Shown: positions 21,122 to 31,994 of the stretch, one piece after another
Layout of the letters: every line of letters begins with the position of its first letter
Numbering within the stretch: the stretch's first letter is position 1
Source: Stictocephala bisonia
Lineage: Eukaryota; Arthropoda; Insecta; Hemiptera; Membracidae
Reading direction: 5' to 3'
Length of the DNA stretch: 64,000 bases
Assembly: GCA_035578905.1 (NCBI GenBank)
Contig: JAQJVL010000520.1
Coordinates: 496,001 to 560,000 of the forward strand
The notes under the pieces: generated by a model
Database searches by the model: none
What the model saw: only the letters and a program-made list of their open reading frames with translations
What the model was told of the DNA's origin: nothing
Translations under genes and position numbers: made by a program

Positions 21122-21820
21122 TGTGCACCCGAGTTTTGAAAGTTGTCTTCTATGGAACTAAGAGGCCTACGAAAAATCTATAACGCCGTTGTTTTCCTCT
21201 GTTTACTGTATGTTAAGAAATATGCATTTTAAAATTTTATTAAATGTTTAATGATTTTTATCCTTGTTGGAACAAAAAAGTAATAGAATTTTAACTAGTT
21301 TTAATTGTATACCAAATTTACAGTGGTATTAAAAAAAAAAATAATAAAAAATAAATAAACAAATAAATAATAATAATAATAATAAACAGGCAATGTATCG
21401 CATTTATATTTGAATACCTGGTTGATAGGAATGATTTCTATAAGTTTTACAAATTTTAGGATTTTAACTCTCCGAAAAAAAAAGTTATCAATTCCCTGAA
21501 ACAATGTTTTCTTGGCTTCTAGAGGTTGAACTTGTAGAAAAAAATCATATCAACCCAGTATTAAAATATAAATGCGATACATTATCTGTTTATTATTTTT
21601 TTTAGTAATATCGGTGTAAATTTTGTGTACAGTGAAAACTAGTTAAAATTCCGTTACTTTTTGTTCCAACTAGGATAAAAATCATAAAAACTTTTAGTAA
21701 ATATAAAATTTATTTGTCATAATATACAATTAAAAGAGGTAAACACTTATTAGTCACATTTTTTGATTTTTCGTTGGCCTCGTAGTTCCTTACAAAACAA
21801 CCTTCAAACTCGGTTGCACA
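21122..21820. mobile_element. Palindromic foldback element with TA TSD (mariner-type MITE)
   Basis: The ends are TA-TGTGCACCCGAGTTT on the left (TA at 21120-21121) and, inverted, TA-TGTGCAACCGAGTTT on the right (TA at 21821-21822). Pairing continues inward for about 300 bp per arm, including 'atgatttttatcc', 'aattttaactagtttt' and 'atgtatcgcatttatat' in both arms, so nearly the whole 699 bp can fold back. It has no coding capacity. It begins 20 bp right of the 18716-21101 element. Confidence 0.8.
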
Positions 21821-21822
21821 TA

Positions 21823-22284
21823 ATGTCTACGCCGACACTGTGTTTATAGTAATATAATTATAGTGGTTATATTGTGTATCCAGTGATGGTTCCTAGATGG
21901 ATACCATCATTTGGAAAATCAAACTATTGTACTCAGTAGTTTGAATTCCAATCAACTTTTAGTACCTTCATTAAAACTTTCTATTAAGATTATATATAAA
22001 TGTGTATTTTTCTTAGAAGTTATGTTGTTTTAATATTTCGGGCCAAGGAGTTTAGGAAGAAGCAAAGGAGACGTTATGCAGTAAACGACCGGACAACTAA
22101 AATTGGTGTGTGATTGATTGAAAGACCGCCGCCAACCAGTGCTAGCCGGCCAACACACGCGCCTATCGTGTAACACACGAACTGTTCGACGAACTCTGAC
22201 AGGCAACCACAACCAATGATGCACAGTTCAGAAAGATGGAGTTTCGGAAGGCAAGTTGTTACATTCTCACGGTGAGCCTATTGT
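21823..22284. other. Unassigned DNA before the 98-bp satellite
   Basis: A short minus-strand frame near 22030-22224 shows no motif. Nothing else recognised. Confidence 0.3.
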
Positions 22285-22850
22285 GTAACTACCACAATAC
22301 ATGGTAGCCGGCAGGAACATTGGTGTTAGATGATCACTATGAAGGCACTTACTGTAAGTAGTTTCCAGTCACGAGGCAAGTAGTAACTACCACAATACAT
22401 GGTAGCCGGCAGGGACAGTGGTGTTAGATGATCACTAAGAAGGCACTTACTGTAAGTAGTCTCCAGTCACGAGGCAAGTAGTAACTACCACAATACATGG
22501 TAGCCGGCAGGAACATTGGTGTTAGATGATCACTATGAAGGCGCTTACTGTAAGTAGTCTACAGTTATGAGGCAAGTAGTAACTACCACAATACATGGTA
22601 GCCGGTAGGTACAGTGGTGTTAGATGATCACTATGAAGGCACTTACTGTAAGTAGTCTCCAGTCACGAGGCAAGTAGTAACTACCACAATACATGGTAGC
22701 CGGTAGGGACAGTGGTGTTAGATGATCACTATGAAGGCACTTACTGTAAGTAGTCTCCAGTCATGAGGCAAGTAGTAACTACCACAATACATGGTAGCCG
22801 GCAAGGACAGTGGTGTTAGATGATCACTAAGAAGGCACTTACTGTAAGTA
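22285..22850 (+). repeat. 98-bp tandem satellite, 5.8 copies
   Basis: Units begin with gtaactaccacaatacatgg at 22285, 22383, 22481, 22579, 22677 and 22775, an exact 98-bp period. The last unit is cut after 76 bp. Divergence between units is only a few bases (for example ggcaggaacattgg against ggcagggacagtgg). Each unit contains the short dyad taccacaatacatggta and the near-palindrome cttactgtaag. Confidence 0.95.
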
Positions 22851-23979
22851 CGCAAACGTTTTACAATACGCATTAGTTAAAAAAACTATTAATAGTTAGT
22901 TATAGATGAATGTGCTCGTATTTAAATAAAAGGTCATTATGTAGCTTGTGATTTGTGGTTTTAAATGTTACATAAATGTGTATTAAAAATATTACAGGGT
23001 AAACTGTATGAATGGCATTAAAGTGATTAAAAGATTTTCAGCTTCAAAAACCAACCTCAGATTTAGTGTTATTACAGTACAGTTACAGGCAAAAACCAAG
23101 GACCTTTGAGTGTGGACCTTTGACCTCCATGAACCACTTCTGATTTTAGCACATGGAGGACAAAGTGACCGAACGACAACCTGTACCATTCAAGAATGTG
23201 GTCCAGTTTGTCTGTTCATGAAAGGACAACCGTCCCAGGTGACAAAGTGGCCCAAGCTTGGAATTTTGCATGGTGCGGACAAAGTGTTCCAACGACAATC
23301 TGTCCCAAATAAACTAGCTCAGTTTGTCGTTGGGTCATTTTGTCGTAAGGACACTGTCGCGGGTGTCGCGAAAAGAGCACACAGCGAAGAAAGCGCACAG
23401 TTGACCCTTTTGGAGTTACAAAAGGAATCCAGCCCCCTAGCTTCTTAGAAACAAGGAATGTTACGCAAGCAGAAAATAAAATATGTATATTGATTGTGGT
23501 TATGCCTGTAGATATTTCAACAGTTACTAATTGTTGAATTAATTTTGGTTTCTGATTCCCATCACACTTTATCCAGGCTTTGGACTGCCTAAATGATGAT
23601 ATACTTAAAAGATTTTCATCATTTAGGCGTGTTTAAAATCAGCTTGAGTATAGCTTCGTCAATGTTAAAAATTAAAATAGGCCTATATCTAAAACTTCGC
23701 GGTTTTAGTTTTTAACATATCACGACACCGAGTTGGCCTTTCCTTCTGACATCGCCAAACTATTAACCCATCTATATTCTTCCTAAACTCCCTATATGCG
23801 AATCCGTTATAATGTGCTGCAGGCTTACCCTTATTAGTAGTTAACACTTCCATAATTAAACTTACGAAGTGACGCGAAGGACCACCAGAACAGTAATGAC
23901 AAAGATGGGGTGTGAGGTGGGGCGGATGGTCAGGAGGAATGAACCCGATCTATTGTATTGCGTCATGACTCACCTCCAA
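22851..23979. other. Unassigned; internally repetitive around 23140-23420
   Basis: Phrases such as ggacaaagtg and cgacaa..ctgtccca recur at 23157-23340 in both orientations, suggesting an old repeat. The open frame at 23110-23448 follows these phrases and has no domain. 'gcgaagaaagcgcac' (23384-23398) recurs inverted at 24519-24533. Confidence 0.35.
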
Positions 23980-24480
23980 GTATTAATAAATAAATAAATA
24001 AAAATGCCTTTATTTACAAGCGTTTCTCAGTACATAACTGTTTTACAGAACAACTCAAGTCAATGGCCTCAATACTAAGAAATAAATATTAAAATCTAAG
24101 AACAGTGCAAGTTAAGATTAAGGTATAATATATATAAAGTTTTACAAAGAAACACAAAGACTTAAAATTACAATATACTATTGGGCTACGAAAAGCTCTT
24201 TAATTTTACTCTTAAATGAGCGTATAGTACATGATTTGATGGCTGGGGGGAGGCCATTGTACAACTTAGGGCCGAAATAAGAAAAATTCCGTCTCCCAAC
24301 TTCTTAACGGACCTTAGGGAAATGGAGTAAATTTGCATGGAGTGTACTACGCTGCGAGACCTCTTCCCGGTACAACAGCCTTTCGCTTAAGTACTGTGGC
24401 CTCACTGTGAGACAGTACCTTGTGAATCATGCAGCAAGTTAGAATTCTGCATACGGTCTCCATTGGCATTCCTTTCCAGG
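23980..24480 (-). mobile_element. 5'-truncated LINE fragment
   Basis: On the minus strand this is the C-terminal end of a non-LTR ORF2, a 3' UTR with AATAAA, and a terminal (ATTT)n-type tail at 24003-23980. No TSD was fixed. Confidence 0.7.
24186..24310 (-). pseudogene. LINE reverse transcriptase C-terminal remnant
   Basis: The minus-strand frame reads RRNFSYFGPKLYNGLPPAI and continues to the stop at 24186 with FKSKIKELFVAQ. The 'F-x-Y-x-GPKLYN-x-LP' block is the conserved C-terminal end of many arthropod LINE ORF2 proteins of the jockey/CR1/RTE type. A stop lies just upstream, so only about 38 residues remain open. Confidence 0.7.
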
Positions 24481-25600
24481 TAACGTAACCCCTACACTAA
24501 AATGTCACATTGGCCCTTGTGCGCTTTCTTCGCACAACCTTTGTCGCGTCCCCTACCGGACTGCCGGCAGGTCAGATTGGACCCTTTGGGCCCCAGGTAG
24601 AAGGGTTGTGCGCTCCTAACTCGCTTTGACCCTTCTGCGCTTCTATCACGTGCGCTAGTAACACGACACGCAATTTCTAAGTATGAGAACCCACACATCC
24701 TCTTCACCTCCATATATATATTTGCTCTAAGTAAATATTCTAAAATGTCACGTAGGTACATTAAGTTACCGGTTGGCCGTGGTCTGTGGACGCTGGTCAC
24801 TGCCCTCTGCTCCTTTCCTTTCCCTGCCCTCCAGAAAAATGGCGACCTTTGGTGATTTGTGTCAAGGTGTGCAGAAACGTCATTGGCCGATCATTTTTTG
24901 TCCAGAATGACTAAACCGTTAGTTCGCAGTTAGAACACTCTCCAGTATTTGTGAACAGTTTTTTTTTCACTTTCAAAACACAGTATGTCAGTGTCAGATA
25001 TTTGAATAATTCCCATTACAAACTTGGGAAATGTTGATTTCTGTTCTCTAGCATTACGAAGAACTGAGTTACATTCGATAGCAGTTGTAATTGTAGGTAG
25101 GCGATTTTCCTGCGGTCTGAGCACTATTGATGATCTTTACATATGACATCTTACAAACGTAAATTAATTATGACTTACAATGTGTGCATGAAACTTGGAA
25201 TTGAATGGACCGATGAGAAGTACAATACAAGTAACTTTTTCCGTATGTATTTAGTTTGTCAAATAACAAATGTAATAGAGGCTACACTCAACAATGCTAA
25301 AGGTTTGTCATCATCATATAGCTCACTAATATTTTCCCTTTTAAAAACCTAAGGGGGAAAATATGCCAAAATTGTTTCCTTGAGAATATTTTGATACAAA
25401 CAATTCTTAATCCTCCCGTTAATATACTACAACAAATAATACCTTTTAGAACCATCATTATTATATTTTTTCGATTTTAAAATTAAACATTAGACTACAA
25501 AATTGTCCCTCTTTTTAGGGGTTTAGAAAAATTATCAATATTATCCCTTTTGTTGTGATTTGTTCAACTTTCAATACTATTATCCTTCTCCTTTAGGAAG

Positions 25601-25606
<6 letters not shown>
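24481..25606. other. Unassigned DNA
   Basis: 24490-24660 is GC-rich with the palindrome-like gtgcgctttcttcgcac. The rest is AT-rich. No gene is supported. Confidence 0.3.

Positions 25607-25648
<42 letters not shown>
25606..25648. repeat. (TA)n microsatellite
   Basis: About 21 uninterrupted TA units, directly next to the tRNA-like segment. Confidence 0.9.
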
Positions 25649-25651
<3 letters not shown>

Positions 25652-25655
25652 AAAG

Positions 25656-25704
25656 ATATTAAAGTCCTGACGCCTTAGACCACTCAACCACCGGCTCGCC
25701 CAAT
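25656..25704 (-). repeat. tRNA-derived SINE head (A-box only)
   Basis: On the minus strand the segment reads gcgagccggtggttgagtgg then tctaaggcgtcagg. This resembles the 5' half of a Leu/Ser-type tRNA, with the RNA polymerase III A box in 'ggttgagtgg'. No B box follows; the (TA)n tract begins instead. It is a truncated SINE or tRNA pseudogene. Confidence 0.55.
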
Positions 25705-25709
25705 TTTTT

Positions 25710-26306
25710 TTAACTTAATTTTTCGAGAAAATTATTGCAGGTTAAATTTATTTATAAGTCATATAATATAAAGTTATTTCTCTTTTGGTTTCATGGTTAC
25801 TGTATTCACTATAAACATAAGTGAAATGATCGTCACTTCTGCTAAATCATTTTCACTACGCTGGTTAAACGCTGGTTAAACACTGGTTAAAATCGCGTAT
25901 CTTGGTTAAATACGCGTTGTTCTCATTTTTTTTTTAGGCCTACATCAAATTTTTTTCCAGAAAAAATAGTTGGGGTTTGGAAAAACATTCTTTACAAATT
26001 AACAATGAACCAACGTTTCAGTGAACTAGATACTGTAGCCACGGAATATCTTGAGTTGTCGAAACCGTTACTTTTAAAATTTTTTGGTGGTTAGCGGGGG
26101 GGAAGGGTAGGCTACGGCATACGCATGCGTGGCTTTGTCCTAGACTGACATGCAGACGTTAGCTACCACTGCTGATCAGCTGATTGGAGAATGGATTGTC
26201 ACAGCCTTTGCTTTGTTTTGAAATAGTTAGTTATTGCAAAATTTTGTTTACATTATTATAGGTGTTAGTGATGTGGTTGTAACTCATCAATAGATATTAT
26301 AATTTA
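25710..26306. other. Unassigned DNA left of the copia element
   Basis: AT-rich with repeated 'ctggttaaa' words near 25860-25900. With 30840-31107 it was continuous before the copia insertion, and may be the 5' part of the transposase relic that starts at 31108 (inference). Confidence 0.3.
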
Positions 26307-26311
26307 AATAA

Positions 26312-26521
26312 TGTTAAAATATGGTATAAAGAACTGTAAGCATACTGCATGTTAACACAAAATGAATTTAATACATGTAAGTCAAGTCACTGTTTACATT
26401 ACATCAGAATATTATAACTCGAACAGAACAACAAAAACATTTTAGATATTTGTTGAACTAAAAACAGCTGAGAGAAAAGAATTATTGAAGATGAACACAG
26501 AGATAATACTGAATCTCAACA
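26312..26521 (-). repeat. 3' LTR of the copia element
   Basis: 210 bp, TG...CA termini, preceded on the minus strand by the polypurine tract. It differs from the 5' LTR by one G/A change near 26491. Confidence 0.95.
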
Positions 26522-26552
26522 CTTTCCCTCATTTTTAGAATTTAAAGTTTAC

Positions 26553-29500
26553 TTATTTAAGTCCCATAGCTTGCCACAATGTCACTAGTCTTGGTTTATG
26601 AAGAGGCTTGGTCATGCAGTCTGCCAATTGGAACTCAGCTGGAACATGTTTAACTTTGATTTGTCCTTCTGCCACAAGCTCCCGTATGAAGAAATGCCTT
26701 GTCTGGATGTGCTTGGTTCTTCTATGATTCTCAGGGTTTTCAGCCAACCTTGTTGTAGCTTCATTGTCAATCTTAAGGACTGGTACTCCTTTCAACACTG
26801 TTATCTCTTCAAAAAGTCTTTTAAGCCATACGATTTCTCGACAAGCTTCACTTGCTGCAACGATTTCAGCTTCAGTGCTTGAAATCGCTACGCTTGATTG
26901 CTTCTGACTTATCCAGATGATTGCTCCTCCTCCAAAATTACACACAACACCAGTTGTAGAGTGGCCAGTTGTTGAATCTCCAGCATGGTCAGCATCGCTA
27001 AAGCATTCTAGAAGATGGCAATTTTCTCTTGATTTGTACTCAATTCCATAGTCAGCAGTACCTTTAAGGTATCTTAGAATCCGTTTTACTTTTACAAAGT
27101 CATCTTCGGTAGGGTTATCAAGAACGCGGGATGCTTTACTAACAGCAAATGCTATGTCTGGTCTGGTTGCAGTCATTAAGTACATGAGTGCACCCACAGC
27201 TTCCCTGTAAGAAAACATTTCTTTTGAACTTTTCACTTTCCCTACTTGCTCTGATTTATTTTCTTTCACAATTGGTGTGGGAGCTGGTTTACAGTCTATC
27301 ATGTTAAACCTTTCCAGTACATTCCTCGTGTACGCTGATTGAGACACTTTTATGTTCCCGTCCAGTTTCTTTTCTATTTCCAATCCCAAATAGTAAGATG
27401 CAGGTTTAGAAGTGATTTTGAATTCCTTCGTCAAGCGGTCCATAAATTCTTGCTGCATTGCTGAATTGTTTGACGCTATAAGTCCATCGTCTACATAAAG
27501 TGCCACGAGTAGTTTCTTCTCATCTTCCCGTTTTATGAATAGACACGGATCAGCATCAGTATTCTTGAATCCTTGACGATTCATAAAGCTGTTAAATCTG
27601 TTACCCCAACAGCGAGGCGCCTGTTTCAAACCGTAGAGACTCTTGTTTAGCCTGCATACACGATCTGTACCATCATTGAACCCGTCTGGCTGTGTCATGT
27701 AGATTACTTCATCTACTTGACCGTAGAGGAAGGCTGTTGAAACATCAAATTGTGTTAGCGTCATCTTTTCGACAGCTGCAACACTCAAAAGTGATCTGAT
27801 TGTACTCAGTCTTGCTACTGGGCTGAAAGTCTGGTTGTAGTCCACTCCTTTTTTCTGTGAGAAACCTCTCACTACCAATCTCGCTTTGAGTCTGTCAACC
27901 GATCCATCAGGGTTAGTTTTGACTTTGTATAGCCACTTGCATGTTATACATTTCTTCCCAACAGGTAGTTTCTCCAGAGTCCATGTTTGGTTTTCTGAGT
28001 GTGACTTCATCTCGCTTTTCATAGCTTGTTTCCAGTAGGAAGAGTTGTCACTTTGCATGGCTTCTTTGAATGATTCAGGCTCTTTCAATTTTTGCATGTT
28101 CATAACTGCAGACATAACGTAGTCGTCAAATCTCTTAGGTGCGGTGATTGTAGATCTATTTCGTAGACTGTAATCATTTGAACTCTCAGGTACGTTGATT
28201 TCTACCTCCTCGTCATCATTTTCCTCCGATTCTTGAGCTGTTTCCTGATTTCCATCGTCGTTTGGTTCTGGAAGTTCATGTTCTTGACACCTTTCACTAG
28301 GCAAAGGGATTTGAATCTCTCTGTGTTGGACCAATAAGTGTTCTTCGTTAAAAACAACATCCCTTGATCTTACCATTACGTTATTTTCTTGTATCCAGAT
28401 CCGATAGCCACATTCATCGTAGCCTACAAGGATTCCCTTCTGTGCCTTCTTCTGCATTTTCTTTCTTCTTTGTTTAGGTACATGTGGATAACAAGTGCTT
28501 CCAACTATCCTTAGGTGCTTTATACTTGGTTTCCGGCCTATCCATAATTCATATGGGGATTTCTCATTTTCACTAGAAGGACCCGTGCGGTTGAGTATGT
28601 AAGCAGCACAGTTGATCAGTTCCGCCCATAGGCCTTGTGGAAGTGATTCATGCGAGTGCAGCATGGCTCTTGCTGTCTCTATGATGGTCCTATTTTCTCT
28701 CTCACTGCAACCGTTCTGCTCCGGTGTGTAAGGCATCGTTAGAGTGTGTCTGATCCCTTCCTTTTGTAGAATATTTCGGACTATGCTGTTATCAAACTCG
28801 CCACCATTATCGCTCAAAATTTCTTTGATAATGTGTCCAGTTGTCTTAGCTGATGCCAGAAATAACTTAAGTTTTTCTGCGACCTCTGATTTTTCCTTCA
28901 AGAAAAATACACTACGGTATTTGGAATAGTCATCCTTGAACAAGACAAAATATTTGTAACCTGACATTGAATTTTGAAACGGTCCGCACACGTCTGTATG
29001 AATTCGCTCCCCAGGGGCTTTGGCTCGTTCTCTTGTGCCAAACTTCAACCTGTGACTCTTTCCATATACGCAACCTTCACACAACTCACTAGGCCTATTC
29101 ATTGTCAGTTTTAATCCCAGTTCTCTCTCAACTATGGCTTTTACATGTTTCTTGTTCTGATGCCCCATCCGCTCGTGGTAGATCTGAAGAAGGTTTTCAC
29201 TGTTCGTTAAAAGATTAGCTTGTATAGGCCTATCAGGTTTTATATTTCGTACATTCAGCTTATATAAGCCACCTCGTCTGCTTCGAGACCCGACTAGCAC
29301 CACTTTCTCATTTACCTGCAGTTGACAAGTTTCAGTTTTGGATACAAACGCACTCTGTAAATGCTTATCTTGTGAAGCGAGTACTGAAAACAGGTTTTTC
29401 CTTATATGAGGTACGTACCACACATCTTCTAGTGTTATCCTGTCCCGACTTCCGTTCACTTCGACGTCCAGTTCAATAGAACCTTTTCCTAAGGCTTTTA

Positions 29501-30542
29501 TAGAATCTCCGTTGGCGGTCATTACTGTTTCCTTAGCAACAAACAGCTGAAACGTCTGAAACAAATCTTGCCTAAATGTTACATGATTTGTTGCACCATT
29601 GTCAACATACCAGCAGTCATAGTCGTCTTCAGACATCATTACATCAATTGACATGAGTGTCATATTTGAATTAGCTTTAGGCCTACTATTTTCAGGAGTA
29701 GTTTCTGAAGTTGACGGTTTTGGCGGTCTACCGTCTGCTTTCCACTTGGCGCACTGTTTTACTTTGTGCCCATCTTTGTGACAATAATGACAAAAAATTT
29801 TCTTGTTAAATTGTTTTGCTGTCGAGCTAGGTTTTACTTTCACTTGACTTTTAGTCTTACCGTCTGATTTGACAAACAAAGCTTCTTGACATTCTTTATT
29901 CTGATTATTCCTTTCCAACGCTTTTTCATACGCACACAGTTGCGTAGTCAGGTTATCAACGGTCCGATCAGATTTTGCCATTAATAACCAGCTTGATTTA
30001 AAAGCAAAATAATCATCTGGTAACATTCCCAAAATTTTACAGATCAAAAACAAATCAGGAAGAACAAATTTGTTGTCTTTATCCTTTGATATTTCTAGCT
30101 TCAACTCATTCCACAAGTTCTTAAGCTTTGAAAGATTACTAGAAATATCTTGGTTTGGATCCCTATTGAAGCTGAAAAACTCTAGACATATGTCATAGGC
30201 CTTGTCTTCAGATACTCCGTCAAACAACCTGTGCAACTCTAGCCACACATCTCTTGCTGTTGAGAAACGCATCACTTTCTCAAGTGTTGTATCTGACAGA
30301 TTGCTTGTAATAAGTATCATGGCTGTACTATCAGCCTTCATGAACTTTTCCAAGTCCAAGGTATACTTGGTTACCTCTTGTGCTGAAGCTCCATCTGCCG
30401 TTGGCGTAGGTTTTTGCAGATTTCCCTCCACAATGTCCATCACACCAGGCTGACTCCTCAACAAGATACTTATTTTAAATTTCCATGTTGCCCAGTTCTC
30501 CTTACCATTCAGAAGTCCTATTTGTACTTTTGCAAACTCCAT
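26553..30542 (-). CDS. Copia Gag-Pol polyprotein
   Basis: This 1329-aa frame encodes everything the element needs. Gag occupies about 1-245, followed by a CCHC zinc knuckle (C251, C254, H259, C264). The protease motif is DNGA at 314-317, where most copia proteases have DSGA. The integrase has an HHCC zinc finger (about 456-491) and a D517, D578, E614 triad with 35 residues between the last two. An acidic linker lies at about 740-800. The copia-type reverse transcriptase carries YVDDG near residue 1016, and RNase H is C-terminal (FSDADHAG and SSTEAE). The order protease-integrase-RT-RNase H is the defining Ty1/copia order. No stop or frameshift is present. The ATG lies 88 bases inside the 5' LTR edge, after the primer-binding site. 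Confidence 0.97.
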   Translation of the reverse strand: MEFAKVQIGLLNGKENWATWKFKISILLRSQPGVMDIVEGNLQKPTPTADGASAQEVTKYTLDLEKFMKADSTAMILITSNLSDTTLEKVMRFSTARDVWLELHRLFDGVSEDKAYDICLEFFSFNRDPNQDISSNLSKLKNLWNELKLEISKDKDNKFVLPDLFLICKILGMLPDDYFAFKSSWLLMAKSDRTVDNLTTQLCAYEKALERNNQNKECQEALFVKSDGKTKSQVKVKPSSTAKQFNKKIFCHYCHKDGHKVKQCAKWKADGRPPKPSTSETTPENSRPKANSNMTLMSIDVMMSEDDYDCWYVDNGATNHVTFRQDLFQTFQLFVAKETVMTANGDSIKALGKGSIELDVEVNGSRDRITLEDVWYVPHIRKNLFSVLASQDKHLQSAFVSKTETCQLQVNEKVVLVGSRSRRGGLYKLNVRNIKPDRPIQANLLTNSENLLQIYHERMGHQNKKHVKAIVERELGLKLTMNRPSELCEGCVYGKSHRLKFGTRERAKAPGERIHTDVCGPFQNSMSGYKYFVLFKDDYSKYRSVFFLKEKSEVAEKLKLFLASAKTTGHIIKEILSDNGGEFDNSIVRNILQKEGIRHTLTMPYTPEQNGCSERENRTIIETARAMLHSHESLPQGLWAELINCAAYILNRTGPSSENEKSPYELWIGRKPSIKHLRIVGSTCYPHVPKQRRKKMQKKAQKGILVGYDECGYRIWIQENNVMVRSRDVVFNEEHLLVQHREIQIPLPSERCQEHELPEPNDDGNQETAQESEENDDEEVEINVPESSNDYSLRNRSTITAPKRFDDYVMSAVMNMQKLKEPESFKEAMQSDNSSYWKQAMKSEMKSHSENQTWTLEKLPVGKKCITCKWLYKVKTNPDGSVDRLKARLVVRGFSQKKGVDYNQTFSPVARLSTIRSLLSVAAVEKMTLTQFDVSTAFLYGQVDEVIYMTQPDGFNDGTDRVCRLNKSLYGLKQAPRCWGNRFNSFMNRQGFKNTDADPCLFIKREDEKKLLVALYVDDGLIASNNSAMQQEFMDRLTKEFKITSKPASYYLGLEIEKKLDGNIKVSQSAYTRNVLERFNMIDCKPAPTPIVKENKSEQVGKVKSSKEMFSYREAVGALMYLMTATRPDIAFAVSKASRVLDNPTEDDFVKVKRILRYLKGTADYGIEYKSRENCHLLECFSDADHAGDSTTGHSTTGVVCNFGGGAIIWISQKQSSVAISSTEAEIVAASEACREIVWLKRLFEEITVLKGVPVLKIDNEATTRLAENPENHRRTKHIQTRHFFIRELVAEGQIKVKHVPAEFQLADCMTKPLHKPRLVTLWQAMGLK

Positions 30543-30609
30543 CTTCGTTAGCCTAGCCTACCTTTTCCAGTACTGGCCTATTAGTTTACAAAAAGAAATT
30601 ACACTTACG

Positions 30610-30629
30610 TAACCAATGCTCTGCTACCA
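30610..30629 (-). promoter_or_regulatory. Primer-binding site (initiator-Met tRNA)
   Basis: The minus strand reads TGGTAGCAGAGCATTGGTT directly after the 5' LTR. The first 13 bases are the complement of the insect tRNA-iMet 3' end (TGCTCTGCTACCA, from memory of that tRNA). Confidence 0.85.
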
Positions 30630-30839
30630 TGTTAAAATATGGTATAAAGAACTGTAAGCATACTGCATGTTAACACAAAATGAATTTAATACATGTAAGT
30701 CAAGTCACTGTTTACATTACATCAGAATATTATAACTCGAACAGAACAACAAAAACATTTTAGATATTTGTTGAACTAAAAACAGCTGAGAGAAAAGAAT
30801 TATTGAAAATGAACACAGAGATAATACTGAATCTCAACA
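30630..30839 (-). repeat. 5' LTR of the copia element
   Basis: Nearly identical to 26312-26521. It should carry the element's promoter and start of transcription. Confidence 0.95.
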
Positions 30840-31573
30840 AATAAAACTGCTGTCTATCATTAAATATATTTAATTGAATATTGTTTACAAATTTGTTGAT
30901 CAGTGTTTTCATTAAAAGCGTTTTTAAAAGTATTATTTTATATTTTAAGTATTTATTTGAACTTAAACAAGTTAGTATTTAACAATTTGTTGTGTTATTA
31001 TTATTTTTTACCTATACTTGTTTATTTATTTGTTTATCATTGTTTTATTGTATAGACCTATTATTGTATTTATTTTGTGCATATACATCTTCGTTTATCA
31101 AATCACAATGCCTCCTGTTCTCTCTAAATTGAAAAATAAAAAGATTCACAGTCAAACAAAAGAAGTGATTTTTAATATTCTGACTTTTATGGCAGAAGAA
31201 GTTAATTTGTTATTTGTTATTCCTGTATAAAATGCTAAGAAAGAGCAGCAAAAGCAACTTGAACATCTTTAAGTACGATTAGACTTGTGAAAAAGAACAC
31301 CACTCTATTGAAGCAGGAACAAGTTCTTCATTTGTAACTCCAGACAAGAAACGGAAGAAAAAGTTTACTGTCACAGGGTTAGATGATTTCGATTTGGCTG
31401 TTTTTAGGCGAATAGTGTAGAATTTTTATGTGGAGGAAAAAGATCTCCGACTGTTGACGGCATCAGAACAAAATTAGTTGAAAAAATAAATTTTAAGGGG
31501 GGGCAACACCAGTGTAAGAGAAATTCTGAAAAGGCTTGGATTTAAGTGGCAAAAAACAAAGAGTAACAGAAAG

Positions 31574-31961
31574 GGTGGCACTCGAGGTGCGACATGGACT
31601 ACCTGTGTTAATCCCAGCGACCCAAAGGGCCATAAAACTGGCACTCGAGGCAATGACTACAAATACACTAAGACGAAAAGTTCTTATTGGAATTTTTCAG
31701 ACAAGCGGGAGGGAAGCTTACGCAAACAGCCGCTACGAGCGCTGCTCCGAAAGACAGGGAGCAGGCGGGCGAGCGCTCGTGCCTCCTAGTGGCCGTTTGC
31801 GTAAAGTCGAGTTTCTACCTGGACGACTGGTCTGAAATTTTAACATGGCTACTTTTCGTCTTAGTGTATTTGTAGTCATTGCTCGAGGTGCGACATGCCA
31901 CCTCAGGTAGCCCGGCGAAGGGTTGCGGGGTTGTAGACGCTCTCTCTCTCTGTGTCCATAA

Positions 31962-31994
<33 letters not shown>

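Larger units (their letters stand above)
26312..30839 (-). mobile_element. Complete Ty1/copia LTR retrotransposon
   Basis: The 210-bp LTRs at 26312-26521 and 30630-30839 begin TGTTGAG and end TTAACA on the minus strand and differ at one position that I can see. The TSD aataa flanks both sides (26307-26311, 30840-30844). The primer-binding site next to the 5' LTR reads TGGTAGCAGAGCA, complementary to the 3' end of insect initiator-Met tRNA including its CCA. The polypurine tract next to the 3' LTR is aatgagggaaag. One intact gag-pol frame fills the interior. These features mark a very recent insertion. Confidence 0.97.

Noticed and set aside
22285..22850. CRISPR-like array
   Set aside because: Units are head-to-tail 98-bp satellites without unique spacers, in a eukaryotic context.
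23110..23448. 112-aa plus-strand frame
   Set aside because: It follows recurring gacaaagtg/cgacaa phrases open on both strands; there is no domain or start context.
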